Assembly (NCBI RefSeq): GCF_901542335.1 | Contig: NZ_LR594036.1 | Span: 558,001 to 622,000, forward strand | DNA from: Streptococcus porcinus | GTDB lineage: Bacteria > Bacillota > Bacilli > Lactobacillales > Streptococcaceae | Direction of reading: 5' to 3' | DNA length: 64,000 nucleotides | Shown here: in pieces, positions 38,362-46,480 of the stretch | Position numbering within the stretch: the first letter of the stretch is position 1 | How the letters are laid out: each line of letters opens with the position of its first letter | Position numbers and translations under genes: made by a program | Notes under the pieces: generated by a model | Told to the model about the DNA's origin: nothing | What the model saw: only the letters and a program-made list of their open reading frames with translations | Databases searched by the model: none

Positions 38362-39909
38362 ATGAATACAGTAGATTTTTACTTAAGATTATCTTTGGAG
38401 GATGGAGATTACAAGGATGAGAGTAACAGCATTATCTCACAAAGGGCGATTCTAAAAGATTACATCAACTCAAGAGATGAATTTACAGGCGTTAAGGTAA
38501 GAGAACATATAGATGATGGTTATACCGGAACAAATTTTAATCGTCCAGCTTTTCAAAAAATGATTGAGCTTGTTAAGGAAAATGAAGTAAATACAATTCT
38601 TGTAAAAGATTTATCTCGTTTTGCAAGAGATTATATTGAAGCGGGGGCATATATTGAGCAGATATTTCCCTTTATGCAAGTTCGATTTATTTCCGTTAAT
38701 GATAATTATGATAGTAACAACAATGAAGATGGAGTTGTCGGTTTAGATGTTCCGTTTAGAAATCTTACCCATGATTACTATTCAAAAGACATTTCACAGA
38801 AAATGCGTTCATCTGTAAAAGTGAGACAAGATAAAGGTTATTACTTCGGTTCAAAAGCTCCTTACGGATATGTAAAAGATGAAAGAGATCATCACCATTT
38901 GATTGTCGATAAAGAAGTAAGACATATTGTTGAAGAAATATTTGAAAGATATTTAGCTGGAGATAGTATGCTTTCTATCGCCAAAGATTTCAATGAAAGA
39001 GAAATTTTAACTCCCGCAAAGCATATTGGATTAAAAAGAGGAAGTGGAATCTGGACGGGGCAAATCGTTAGATATATTTTAAAGCAAAGAGTTTATACGG
39101 GTGCAATTGTTGGTGGAAAGACAAGGGTACAGGAAGTTGGCTCTGATAGTAAGAAATGGATAGATGAAAGGGAATGGATTATACGAGAAGATATGCACGA
39201 AGCTATCGTTCCTAAAGAGAATTTTAGTAAAGTTCAAGAGCTGTTAAATCGCAATGAAAAAAATATTAGCAGAGAGCGGAAAAACTTCCATATCCTTCAA
39301 GATATAGTCTATTGTGGTAAATGTCATCATAAAATGGCTTATACCGTTCATTATGGCAAAACAGATGGATATTGCTGTCCATATAGGTATAAAGCAAAAG
39401 ATTGTGGTTGCATGAAAGGAAAGATACAGGCATCAATACTTGAAAAGATTGTAGCTGAAGAAATAAGGCTTTATACAGAGCATTTCCTTGAACAAGAGCA
39501 AATGAGAGCTATTGAGTATAGGATTCAGGAAAGTATTTGTGAGAACTTGCTGGATAGAAAAAGAAAATTAGAAGATGAGAAACAAAAATTGCAGGTATCT
39601 AAAATGCAGCTTTATGAAAAGCATAAGCAGGGAGTTACGGATAAGGAAACATATCTCTTTCAAAAAGCAGTTTTTACCAAGAAAATCCAAAGTATAGAAC
39701 AGGAAATATCTATCGTAGAAGATAAGATAAAGAAAAATACTGCTTCAGGGCATAACTTAAATGTTGATAAAATAAGAGAAGCGGCATCAAAAGGAGAGCT
39801 TGTTTTAGACTGGATCAATGAAGTCATAGAAAAGATATATATTTATGACAAAGATAAGATTGAGATAGTTTGGAAATTTAAAGAAAGTGAGTATGCAGAT
39901 GGACAATAA
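38362..39909 (+). CDS. large serine recombinase 3 of 3
   Basis: 515 residues. Likely catalytic S11 (FYLRLSLED), VKDLSRFARDYI, SKAPYGYVKD, a zinc ribbon (CGKCHHKMAY...CCPYRYKAKDCGC) and a coiled-coil tail. The start lies one base after the stop of recombinase 2. Triple serine recombinases are known from some large Firmicute elements where all three are needed for movement, but whether that holds here is inference. Confidence 0.93.
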   Translation: MNTVDFYLRLSLEDGDYKDESNSIISQRAILKDYINSRDEFTGVKVREHIDDGYTGTNFNRPAFQKMIELVKENEVNTILVKDLSRFARDYIEAGAYIEQIFPFMQVRFISVNDNYDSNNNEDGVVGLDVPFRNLTHDYYSKDISQKMRSSVKVRQDKGYYFGSKAPYGYVKDERDHHHLIVDKEVRHIVEEIFERYLAGDSMLSIAKDFNEREILTPAKHIGLKRGSGIWTGQIVRYILKQRVYTGAIVGGKTRVQEVGSDSKKWIDEREWIIREDMHEAIVPKENFSKVQELLNRNEKNISRERKNFHILQDIVYCGKCHHKMAYTVHYGKTDGYCCPYRYKAKDCGCMKGKIQASILEKIVAEEIRLYTEHFLEQEQMRAIEYRIQESICENLLDRKRKLEDEKQKLQVSKMQLYEKHKQGVTDKETYLFQKAVFTKKIQSIEQEISIVEDKIKKNTASGHNLNVDKIREAASKGELVLDWINEVIEKIYIYDKDKIEIVWKFKESEYADGQ

Positions 39910-39916
39910 AGGTGAA

Positions 39917-40366
39917 ATGATGATTGTAAATCAAGAACTTCTTGCAAGTAGAATTTATATAATCAGAGGGCAAAAAGTTATGCTTGATTATGAACTTGCA
40001 GAAATTTATGGGTATGAAACAAAGACCTTTAATCAGCAAGTTAAGAATAATATTGAGAAATTTGATGATGATTTTAGATTTCAACTTACAAAAGATGAAT
40101 GGGAAATTTTGAGGTCAAAAAAATTGACCTCAAAATCTGAAGCCGGTTCAGGAGGTAGAAGATATTTACCTTTTGCCTTTACAGAACAAGGGATTTATAT
40201 GTTAATGACAGTTCTAAAAGGAGAACTTGCAGTAAAACAGAGTAAAGCTCTCATTCGTACTTTCAAGCAAATGAAAGACTATATTTTAGAAAATCAGGGC
40301 TTGATAGGTAAAAGAGAATTTTTACAACTTTCCATGCAGATTACAAGCAATGTTGTAGAAATGTAG
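39917..40366 (+). CDS. ORF6N-domain protein, N-terminal part (split by TAG)
   Basis: About 149 residues; the start is uncertain (ATG at 39887, 39917 or 39920; AAAGGTG lies just before the last two). The domain is the phage-type ORF6N/Rha-like DNA-binding domain (IYIIRGQKVMLDYELAEIYGYETKTFNQQVKNN taken in parts; FAFTEQGIYMLMTVLKG). A TAG at 40364-40366 ends it, but the same frame continues without a further stop into the next entry, which looks like the normal second half. Such proteins are found in phages and ICEs, with unclear function. Confidence 0.75.
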   Translation: MMIVNQELLASRIYIIRGQKVMLDYELAEIYGYETKTFNQQVKNNIEKFDDDFRFQLTKDEWEILRSKKLTSKSEAGSGGRRYLPFAFTEQGIYMLMTVLKGELAVKQSKALIRTFKQMKDYILENQGLIGKREFLQLSMQITSNVVEM

Positions 40367-40381
40367 GATTTAAGACGAGAT

Positions 40382-40936
40382 TTGAGAGATGTGGAAGAAC
40401 AGGTGGCGGATGTAGTGAATACTTTAAGTAATGTCGTTCATAAATCAGAGCTATCTGAGTTGATTCTTGACCTCAGTAATCCTTCTTTAAAATATGGATT
40501 TTTACTGTTAAATGGACAGCCTATTGAGGCAAATCTCGCTTACAAGGACATTTATAGCGTAGCGAAAAAGAGTATTTATATTGTAGATAACTATATCGGA
40601 GTGAAAACGCTGGTGTTATTAAAAGATATAGATTCTTCAGTAGAAATAATTATTTTCAGCGATAATATAGGTAAAGGGCTTCATACTCTTGAATATCAAG
40701 ATTTTTGCAGGGAGTATCCTCATGTCAATATCAAGTTTCAGAAGTCCGGCAGAGCATTTCACGATAGATACATTATCATTGACTGGAATACAGATAATCA
40801 AAGTATATATCATTGTGGAGCATCCTCTAAAGATGTGGGTCAAAAAATCACAAGCATATTGGAAGTTGCAGATCAAATGATTTATACAGATTTAATAAAT
40901 AAGCTTTTGAAAAACCCTATATTAAAGTTAAAATAG
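40382..40936 (+). CDS. C-terminal half of the split ORF6N protein
   Basis: In the same frame as the upstream ORF6N gene, 15 bases after its TAG; the only start available is a TTG at 40382 without a clear ribosome binding site. The 184 residues read as one folded domain (LILDLSNPSLKYGFLLLNG; IYIVDNYIGVKTLVLL; RAFHDRYIIIDW). The HDRYIIID segment recalls the HKD-like patterns of phospholipase-D folds, with a single copy. It is probably translated only by readthrough, or it is a remnant. Confidence 0.65.
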   Translation: MRDVEEQVADVVNTLSNVVHKSELSELILDLSNPSLKYGFLLLNGQPIEANLAYKDIYSVAKKSIYIVDNYIGVKTLVLLKDIDSSVEIIIFSDNIGKGLHTLEYQDFCREYPHVNIKFQKSGRAFHDRYIIIDWNTDNQSIYHCGASSKDVGQKITSILEVADQMIYTDLINKLLKNPILKLK

Positions 40937-40987
40937 GGTATAGATTTATTTGATTAGAAATAGAAAAAAGATGTATCCAATACTTGA

Positions 40988-41104
40988 CACAAGGGTGGAA
41001 TTGAATGGAGTATACCAACAAAGCTATTAGGCGAAAAAACAGTATTTATATTTACTGATATATATGGAAATGATGTAACGGTGACATTATCGAAGGAGAA
41101 GTAG
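40988..41104 (+). pseudogene. mod: 3' remnant of a type III methyltransferase (mod) gene
   Basis: The 38 codons in frame before the TAG at 41102 read ...IEWSIPTKLLGEKTVF then IFTDIYGNDVTVTLSK. In my recollection this is how type III Mod (adenine methyltransferase) proteins end. A TGA at 40985 precedes it, so the rest of the gene is gone. Its stop lies 2 bases before the ATG of the restriction subunit, the usual mod-res spacing, and its end carries the res ribosome binding site (AAGGAGA). Confidence 0.6.
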
Positions 41105-41106
41105 TT

Positions 41107-43674
41107 ATGGAAAATAAGGTTGTATTTAATCAAAAAGATTTAATCCTTAAGGTAAATAAGAATTACGATAAGTCTAAGTTAGATTTAGATAAGTGGGAAA
41201 ATTATTTAGATGTTTTATGTGGGAATAGAGATTACCAAAAGGATGCTATCAGAAGCTCTTTAATCTATTTAGCTTCTGGGATGTATTCCACTATAGCAGA
41301 TGTTGTTAAAGAAAATTATAATAGCAATTCCGAATTATGTAAGAAGTATTTGACTATAGAAGATTATATTTCAAATTTACAAATACCAAATAAACTATTT
41401 GCCAATATTGATTTGGCAACAGGAACAGGAAAATCGTATGTAATATTTGCTATTGCTCAAATCCTATTAGCGGAAAAAATAGTAAAGAGAGTTTTGGTTT
41501 TATGCCCTTCATTAACTATTGAAAAAGGGCTAAAAAAGAAATTTGAAGAATTATCATCAAATGCTGACCTAAGAAATGCAATACCAGAAGAATTAACTGG
41601 AACAACAGCGAGAATTATAAGTGCCGATTCTACTATCTGTGAAGGAGATATTTGTGTTGAAAACATTCATGCTGTTTATGAAACAACTGGCTCATCGATT
41701 AAAGATAGTTTCAAAAATGGTGGAGAAGATACGCTGGTATTGAATGATGAATCTCATCATATATTCAATAGTACAAGTGAAAATGATATAAAAAAATGGA
41801 AGGAGTTTCTATTAAGGGAAGATTATAAATTTAAGTATATTTTAGGATTTACGGGAACTGCATATTTAGAAGATGAGTATTTTAATGATGTTATTTATAG
41901 GTATTCTTTAAGAAGTGCAATAGATGATAGAATTGTAAAGACTATTGACTATGTACAAAAAGATGATGTTTCTGGAGATAGAGAATATAAATTTCAAAAA
42001 ATAAGAGAGAACCACCAATCAAATAAAAGAAAATACCCAAATATTAAGCCTATATCTATACTTATTACAAAAGATATATCAAGTGCAAAAAATTTATATG
42101 AAGATTTTTTGGATTTTCTATGCGATTTTGAAAAAATAACAAGAGAAGTTGCCGAAAGGAAAGTTTTAATCGTAACTTCAGATCAAAAACACAGGGCTAA
42201 CGTAGGCATGTTAGATTTCATTGATAATAAAGAAAATTCTTTTGAGTGGATTGTATCTGTGAGTATGCTTACAGAAGGCTGGGATGTTAAAAATGTTTTT
42301 CAAATTGTGCCTTGGGAAGATAGAGCATTTAATTCCAAGCTTTTAATAGCACAGGTTTTGGGCAGGGGACTTAGAATTCCAATGGAATATTCTAATCCTC
42401 AACCATCAGTAACAGTGTTTAATCATGATAGTTGGAGCAAAAATATAAAGTCATTAGTTAATGAAGTTTTAGAAATTGAAACAAGAATTATAAGTACAGT
42501 AAAATACAATGGAGATAGAAATAAATATCATTTTGTTGTAAAAAATTTATCATATGACAAAGAGGAGAAGGAAATTAATACAGATTCGACTCGTTTAAAT
42601 TATGCTAAATCATGGGAGGAAGGTATAAAACTAAAAAGTCAAATTTTGCAATCTAAAAAAGAAACTGAATATGAAAATCTTTTGACTGGCAAAAGTAGAA
42701 ATATTGAATATAATATCAAACTTAGAACTAAAACGATTAATCAAGTTATAGATAAAATATACCACGAATTTAGATTGAGGGATTGGGAGACAAAAATTCT
42801 GGGATTGGGTGATGATGTAGTTTACTCTAAAGAAAATTTACCTCCACGTGATAAAATTGAATCTATTATTAGAAAATCTATGAAAAGTGCTGGTATTACG
42901 AGAGATATTCTCATAGAGGAGAATGCAAATAAGATTTTTACAGCTTTTTCGACTTTGTTTAGAACAAGAAGCAAGACTGTAATAAATTCAGTGAAATCAA
43001 CAGAATTTATTGATATTAATACTGAAGACATGAGAAATGAAACACGAGGGATTTCATCATTTAGATCAGCAGATTCTATGTTTTTCTATACTGATAAATA
43101 CAAAGATGAAATGCCAAGTGAAGAACAGAAAGTGATAGTTGAGAAATTTGTAGAAGATGAAAATTTCCCTAAAAAAGCTTATACTGAAATAAATTATTAT
43201 GATTTTAAGACTCCATTGAATACTGTGATTGCTAGTGCCGATCCAGAATACAAATTTTTGAAAAAATATTTATTTAAAAATGAAAACGCTCAAAAAATTA
43301 AATCTTGGGTAAAATCAAGGGATATGGGATTCTACAGTATAGAATATTCTTATAAATTGAATTCTCACACTAAAGTTGGGACATTTAATCCAGATTTTAT
43401 CATCAAATTAGATAAAAGTGAAAATATCTATTTGTTTATAGAAATTAAAGATGATGGGGACAATTCGCCAGAGAATAAGGGTAAATATAAGGCTGCTAAA
43501 GAGCATTTTTCTTTATTGAATCAAAAGCTAATAGATAGTGGCATTAATGAAAAATATATATTTCATTTTTTAAGTCCTAATGATTATGAAATCTTTTTTC
43601 AATATCTAAGAGATGATAAATTGGATACATTTGTTAGTGGTTTAGATAATTTGCTTGAGGAGGCGGATAAGTAG
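41107..43674 (+). CDS. res: type III restriction enzyme, Res subunit (orphan)
   Basis: 855 residues. Superfamily 2 helicase/translocase motifs: ATGTGKS (104-110), DESH (214-217), TEGWDVKNVFQIVPW and QVLGRGLRIP. The C-terminal PD-(D/E)xK nuclease has P762-D763 and E779-I-K781 (FNPDF...FIEIKDD). Type III enzymes cut after ATP-driven communication between two sites and depend on the Mod subunit for recognition. Here only a tail of mod is left, so the subunit is probably inactive unless a Mod is supplied from elsewhere. All catalytic motifs look intact. Confidence 0.88.
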   Translation: MENKVVFNQKDLILKVNKNYDKSKLDLDKWENYLDVLCGNRDYQKDAIRSSLIYLASGMYSTIADVVKENYNSNSELCKKYLTIEDYISNLQIPNKLFANIDLATGTGKSYVIFAIAQILLAEKIVKRVLVLCPSLTIEKGLKKKFEELSSNADLRNAIPEELTGTTARIISADSTICEGDICVENIHAVYETTGSSIKDSFKNGGEDTLVLNDESHHIFNSTSENDIKKWKEFLLREDYKFKYILGFTGTAYLEDEYFNDVIYRYSLRSAIDDRIVKTIDYVQKDDVSGDREYKFQKIRENHQSNKRKYPNIKPISILITKDISSAKNLYEDFLDFLCDFEKITREVAERKVLIVTSDQKHRANVGMLDFIDNKENSFEWIVSVSMLTEGWDVKNVFQIVPWEDRAFNSKLLIAQVLGRGLRIPMEYSNPQPSVTVFNHDSWSKNIKSLVNEVLEIETRIISTVKYNGDRNKYHFVVKNLSYDKEEKEINTDSTRLNYAKSWEEGIKLKSQILQSKKETEYENLLTGKSRNIEYNIKLRTKTINQVIDKIYHEFRLRDWETKILGLGDDVVYSKENLPPRDKIESIIRKSMKSAGITRDILIEENANKIFTAFSTLFRTRSKTVINSVKSTEFIDINTEDMRNETRGISSFRSADSMFFYTDKYKDEMPSEEQKVIVEKFVEDENFPKKAYTEINYYDFKTPLNTVIASADPEYKFLKKYLFKNENAQKIKSWVKSRDMGFYSIEYSYKLNSHTKVGTFNPDFIIKLDKSENIYLFIEIKDDGDNSPENKGKYKAAKEHFSLLNQKLIDSGINEKYIFHFLSPNDYEIFFQYLRDDKLDTFVSGLDNLLEEADK

Positions 43675-43676
43675 AG

Positions 43677-43912
43677 TTACCTCTCTATCTCCTTACCCAT
43701 ATATTTCTCATAATTTTTTCTGATCTGATACAGTTCTTTCATATCGGATTTTGCAGAAGAATACTCTTGCATTAGAGTATTCTTTTTTTATGAAATGAAT
43801 CAAGCTCTTTTAGAATATCCTTAGATTTTGGAAGTTTTGAGTAAGATTTTTTTATATTTGAAATGGCATTTTCATATAGTGTTATTTCTGATTTATGTTC
43901 TTCAAAAAAGCC
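43677..43912 (-). pseudogene. frameshifted C-terminal tail of the relaxase
   Basis: After the relaxase stop, the continuation is readable in other frames: EEHKSEITLYENAISNIKK and SKLPKSKDILKELDSFH in one frame, then TLMQEYSSAKSDMKELYQI and NYEKYMGKEIER-stop (43677-43679) in another. Adding one base to the A6 tract at about 43904-43909 (plus strand) and one to the T7 tract at 43783-43789 would restore a continuous C terminus. This would extend the relaxase to about 440 residues. Confidence 0.7.
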
Positions 43913-45006
43913 TTATCAGATGGATCTTTCTTATATTCCAGATAGATTTGGCGATACTCCTTTACGGCATGAATTTGTTCCATAGTATTTGATAGAACTG
44001 AAATCTTGTTATCAATAACTTTGATTTGATCCTGTAAATCTTGTCTTTTTAATGCACTCTCTTTAATGTATTCATCAAGATGGGATATAGACTTAAATCC
44101 TTTTTCACGCATCAAAAGAACAGTATCGGCTGCAGTTTTTAAATTATGTTTTGTAGCCCAATACTCATAACCTTTGTTTGATTTTATCTTTTCATTATTT
44201 GCAATATCAATAATATTTCCTACACGCTTTTTAACAGTATAGGTTCTTTGATTCGCATTATCTAGGATACGCTCTTTTAATTTATCCTCAGTATAATCTT
44301 CTCCAATAGTCTTAGCTCTTGTAAATCTTTCTTTGTCATTGTGCTTAAACGCAATGTGCTTTCCATACTTGATTTCATAATCAAGGGTAGTCATTTTCTT
44401 TAGAAAATCATCCCAATCATTGGATTGTTTAATAGCTCTATCAATATCAAATTGAAGCCTGCTTTTCCAAGAGGTACCTTTCTTGAATTGGTCATTTTCA
44501 TACCATGACTTACCATTAGTCTTATATTTCTTTCTATAAGTTTCATAGAACTCATCAATAACAGATAGATTATTTTCTTTACACAATTTATCGCTTTGAT
44601 ACCTAATTTGATGATAACTTTTTTTATTTGACTGGTAGCACTTGCCTGTAACCATATTTACATTATTGAAGATGATATGGTTATGGATATGCCCTTTATC
44701 TATATGGGTAGTAAGTACGAACTCGTACTGATCTTTAAGTATTCTTTTACAAAGTTCCATTCCGATTTGATGTGCCATTTCTGGCGTAGTTTCACCTGGC
44801 GTAAATGACTGAATGAGGTGTCTTGCAAGTACAGCTCCATTAACTTTATTATCTTCTCTAGTCTTCATAAAAGCAGTATGGGCAGTAGAAGCAAAGCACT
44901 TATTTGTGCTTACCAATATTTTTTCGTCAGTCTTTTCTTCGTTTGTTATATAGGCGATAGCGAGGTTAAGAGTGGATTTTATAGGATGTATTTTTGTGAT
45001 TGCCAT
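43882..45006 (-). CDS. MOBP-type relaxase, C-terminally truncated
   Basis: 374 residues. Motif I carries likely nicking tyrosine Y19 (LAIAYITNEEKT). The metal-binding histidines appear as H101 and HxHxH at 106-110 (HIDKGHIHNH), followed by the conserved N-rich strand (IIFNNVNM). The relaxase nicks oriT and pilots the strand into the recipient. The catalytic domain is complete, but a frameshift near 43905 replaces the C-terminal ~65 residues with a short tail (LKNINQK). Adjacent to mobC on the same strand and downstream of the candidate oriT. Confidence 0.88.
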   Translation of the reverse strand: MAITKIHPIKSTLNLAIAYITNEEKTDEKILVSTNKCFASTAHTAFMKTREDNKVNGAVLARHLIQSFTPGETTPEMAHQIGMELCKRILKDQYEFVLTTHIDKGHIHNHIIFNNVNMVTGKCYQSNKKSYHQIRYQSDKLCKENNLSVIDEFYETYRKKYKTNGKSWYENDQFKKGTSWKSRLQFDIDRAIKQSNDWDDFLKKMTTLDYEIKYGKHIAFKHNDKERFTRAKTIGEDYTEDKLKERILDNANQRTYTVKKRVGNIIDIANNEKIKSNKGYEYWATKHNLKTAADTVLLMREKGFKSISHLDEYIKESALKRQDLQDQIKVIDNKISVLSNTMEQIHAVKEYRQIYLEYKKDPSDKAFLKNINQK

Positions 45007-45366
45007 TTATATGTCATCTCCTTTGTCGGTAGTTTTACTGAGTAGTAGAGAATGTATCTGCCATATTTCTTTTGATATATGGTCAATTTGCGATTGCATG
45101 TCTTTGATGTCATCGCTATAGATAACACCAGTAGAATTAACTCGTTTTGCAATTTGGTTGATACTACTTGCATACCTAAAAAGCAGTCCTTGTATTCCCC
45201 TAAAGGGCTGTAAATCGACAACATAAATATCTGATTCGGATACCACTTTTCTTAGAAAATAATTCATTGTTTTACACTTTGCCATCTTCATTTTCTTTTC
45301 AAAAAGTGCTTTTTCTTCTTCTGTTAAGTTTATCTTCAGCTGAACATTTCTAATTCTATTTGCCAT
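45007..45366 (-). CDS. mobC: MobC-like relaxosome accessory protein
   Basis: 119 residues. The N-terminal ribbon-helix-helix-like part (VQLKINLTEEEKALFEKKMKMAKCKTMNYFL in parts) is followed by the typical MobC block (INQIAKRVNSTGVIYSDDIKDMQ). MobC helps the relaxase to open and nick oriT. It is directly followed by the relaxase gene, its stop abutting the relaxase start. It begins with GGAAGTAAC upstream, and the candidate oriT is immediately 5' of it. Confidence 0.88.
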   Translation of the reverse strand: MANRIRNVQLKINLTEEEKALFEKKMKMAKCKTMNYFLRKVVSESDIYVVDLQPFRGIQGLLFRYASSINQIAKRVNSTGVIYSDDIKDMQSQIDHISKEIWQIHSLLLSKTTDKGDDI

Positions 45367-45435
45367 GTTTGTTACTTCCTTTCATAAAATCTGGGGTCTT
45401 AGGGTACGCTCTAACAAGTTAAAAATTGAAAAAAA

Positions 45436-45505
45436 GAAGCAACTCCACGAGGGGCTGCTTCATCGATTTTTCGTAAGTGGGTATACACTTACTGTGCTTG
45501 CTACA
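45436..45505 (+). other. candidate origin of transfer (oriT)
   Basis: Two inverted repeats stand just upstream of mobC: GAAGCA-a-CTCC / GGGG-c-TGCTTC (45436-45461), and GTAAGTG (45473-45479) with CACTTAC (45486-45492). The second is followed by TGTGCTTGCT, a typical nick-region layout for MOBP relaxases (inverted repeat next to a TG-rich nick site). The position, divergent from mobC-relaxase, supports the call. The exact nick base cannot be given. Confidence 0.6.
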
Positions 45506-45554
45506 AAAGCAAAATAGAGAAATAAAGTCAGCGTGATTTATAAACTATTTATAA

Positions 45555-45600
45555 AAACTTTTAATTCTTATTAAGATGAGAAATAAGATATTAAAAGTTT
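45555..45600 (+). other. 46-nt imperfect palindrome
   Basis: AAACTTTTAA (45555-45564) pairs with TTAAAAGTTT (45591-45600), and TCTTATT (45566-45572) with AATAAGA (45582-45588), around a 9-base loop; 17 pairs with a small bulge. No T tract follows on the plus strand. It could be a replication or transfer-termination signal, or a protein site; its function is unknown. Confidence 0.6.
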
Positions 45601-45689
45601 AGAGAATAATTAAAATTAAGCTAAAGATAAGCGTTGGAGGCAAAGTAGAATTTTTCTGCCTTATTTTATGATAATAATTATCAAAAGAC

Positions 45690-45718
45690 TTGTTAGACGA
45701 GGCTAACTGGTATATAAT
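45690..45718 (+). promoter_or_regulatory. tetR promoter
   Basis: TTGTTA (45690-45695), a 17-base spacer and TATAAT (45713-45718). The spacer contains GTTAG-N6-CTAAC (45692-45707), and a 22-bp palindrome lies just downstream. RBS AAGGAGG follows at about 45744. Confidence 0.8.
45692..45707 (+). promoter_or_regulatory. GTTAG-N6-CTAAC operator-like repeat in the tetR promoter
   Basis: An inverted repeat GTTAG/CTAAC with 6-base spacing between the -35 and -10 elements. The identical half-sites and spacing recur at 46448-46463 before the ABC genes, so both promoters may be bound by the same regulator. Confidence 0.55.
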
Positions 45719-45723
45719 ATAAA

Positions 45724-45745
45724 TTACCGACGAATACGTCGGTAA
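45724..45745 (+). promoter_or_regulatory. TetR operator-like palindrome
   Basis: TTACCGACG (45724-45732), AATA, CGTCGGTAA (45737-45745): a perfect 9+9 inverted repeat directly after the -10 box, in the position of a TetR-family autoregulatory operator. Confidence 0.7.
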
Positions 45746-45758
45746 GGAGGTAGGAAAA

Positions 45759-46364
45759 ATGTGTGCCGCTAAAAGATTGAGCGAAATGGAAAGAAAAAAA
45801 GAAATTATGAATTCAGCGACTAAGGTTATCCTAGAAAAAGGCTTTGAAAAGACAACTATGGAAGACATTATTGCTGGTACAAGTTTATCTAAAGGGGGAG
45901 TTTACCACTATTATGGAAGTGTCATTGAAATTTTTAAAGATATTATGATCTTTGGTAATGAGTATAGAAGTGAAATTATCAAAGAACATATTGGAATAAA
46001 AAAACAAATTGCTAGTGTAGAGTTTATAGCAAAAGAATTGGTGGATAAAGTGATTGATGAAAATCCTTATATGCCGCTTTACATTGAGTTTTTAATTGCA
46101 AAAAAAAGAAAGCCTGAACTTAATGAAATTTTTGTTGAGTTGCAAGAGCAAGCAAAAGAAAGTTTAAAGAAAATTTTTGGAGATACTCCAAATTGGTTAA
46201 CTAATTGCGATACATTTCAATTTATAACAGATTTTGTTAATGCAATGATTCTTGGCTCTGATGTTCTTGAAGCTAGAGAAAATTTTAAAAAAAATAGAAA
46301 AATTTTAGAAAAAATGTTTATTTGCATATTAGAAAATGGAGAGGGATATAATAAGGTTTTATAA
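45759..46364 (+). CDS. TetR/AcrR family regulator
   Basis: 201 residues. The N-terminal helix-turn-helix domain is typical of TetR (ILEKGFEKTTMEDIIAGTSLSKGGVYHYYGS in parts); the remaining part is a helical ligand-binding domain. It heads the transporter cluster on the same strand, and its promoter carries two inverted repeats, so it probably represses itself and the transporters until a ligand binds. AAGGAGGTAGG precedes the ATG. Confidence 0.9.
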   Translation: MCAAKRLSEMERKKEIMNSATKVILEKGFEKTTMEDIIAGTSLSKGGVYHYYGSVIEIFKDIMIFGNEYRSEIIKEHIGIKKQIASVEFIAKELVDKVIDENPYMPLYIEFLIAKKRKPELNEIFVELQEQAKESLKKIFGDTPNWLTNCDTFQFITDFVNAMILGSDVLEARENFKKNRKILEKMFICILENGEGYNKVL

Positions 46365-46447
46365 AATAATTGATATTTCTATGTAAGTCCAGTTAAGATG
46401 CTCATTATTAGCTATGATATGACCAATAGAATTTTTTATAGTCAATG

Positions 46448-46463
46448 GTTAGTGATTGCTAAC
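46448..46463 (+). promoter_or_regulatory. GTTAG-N6-CTAAC operator-like repeat before the ABC genes
   Basis: Same half-sites and spacing as in the tetR promoter, ending 18 bases before the ATG of the first ABC gene and just before its AAAGGAG ribosome binding site. Suggests shared regulation by the TetR protein. Confidence 0.55.
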
Positions 46464-46480
46464 TGAAAGGAGATAGGTTA

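Noticed and set aside
16512..40366. Reassignment of TAG to an amino acid in this element
   Set aside because: TAG also ends complete genes (virB4 at 5787-5789, recombinase 1 at 36675-36677, res), so a general code change is not supported; the two internal TAG codons are treated as separate lesions.
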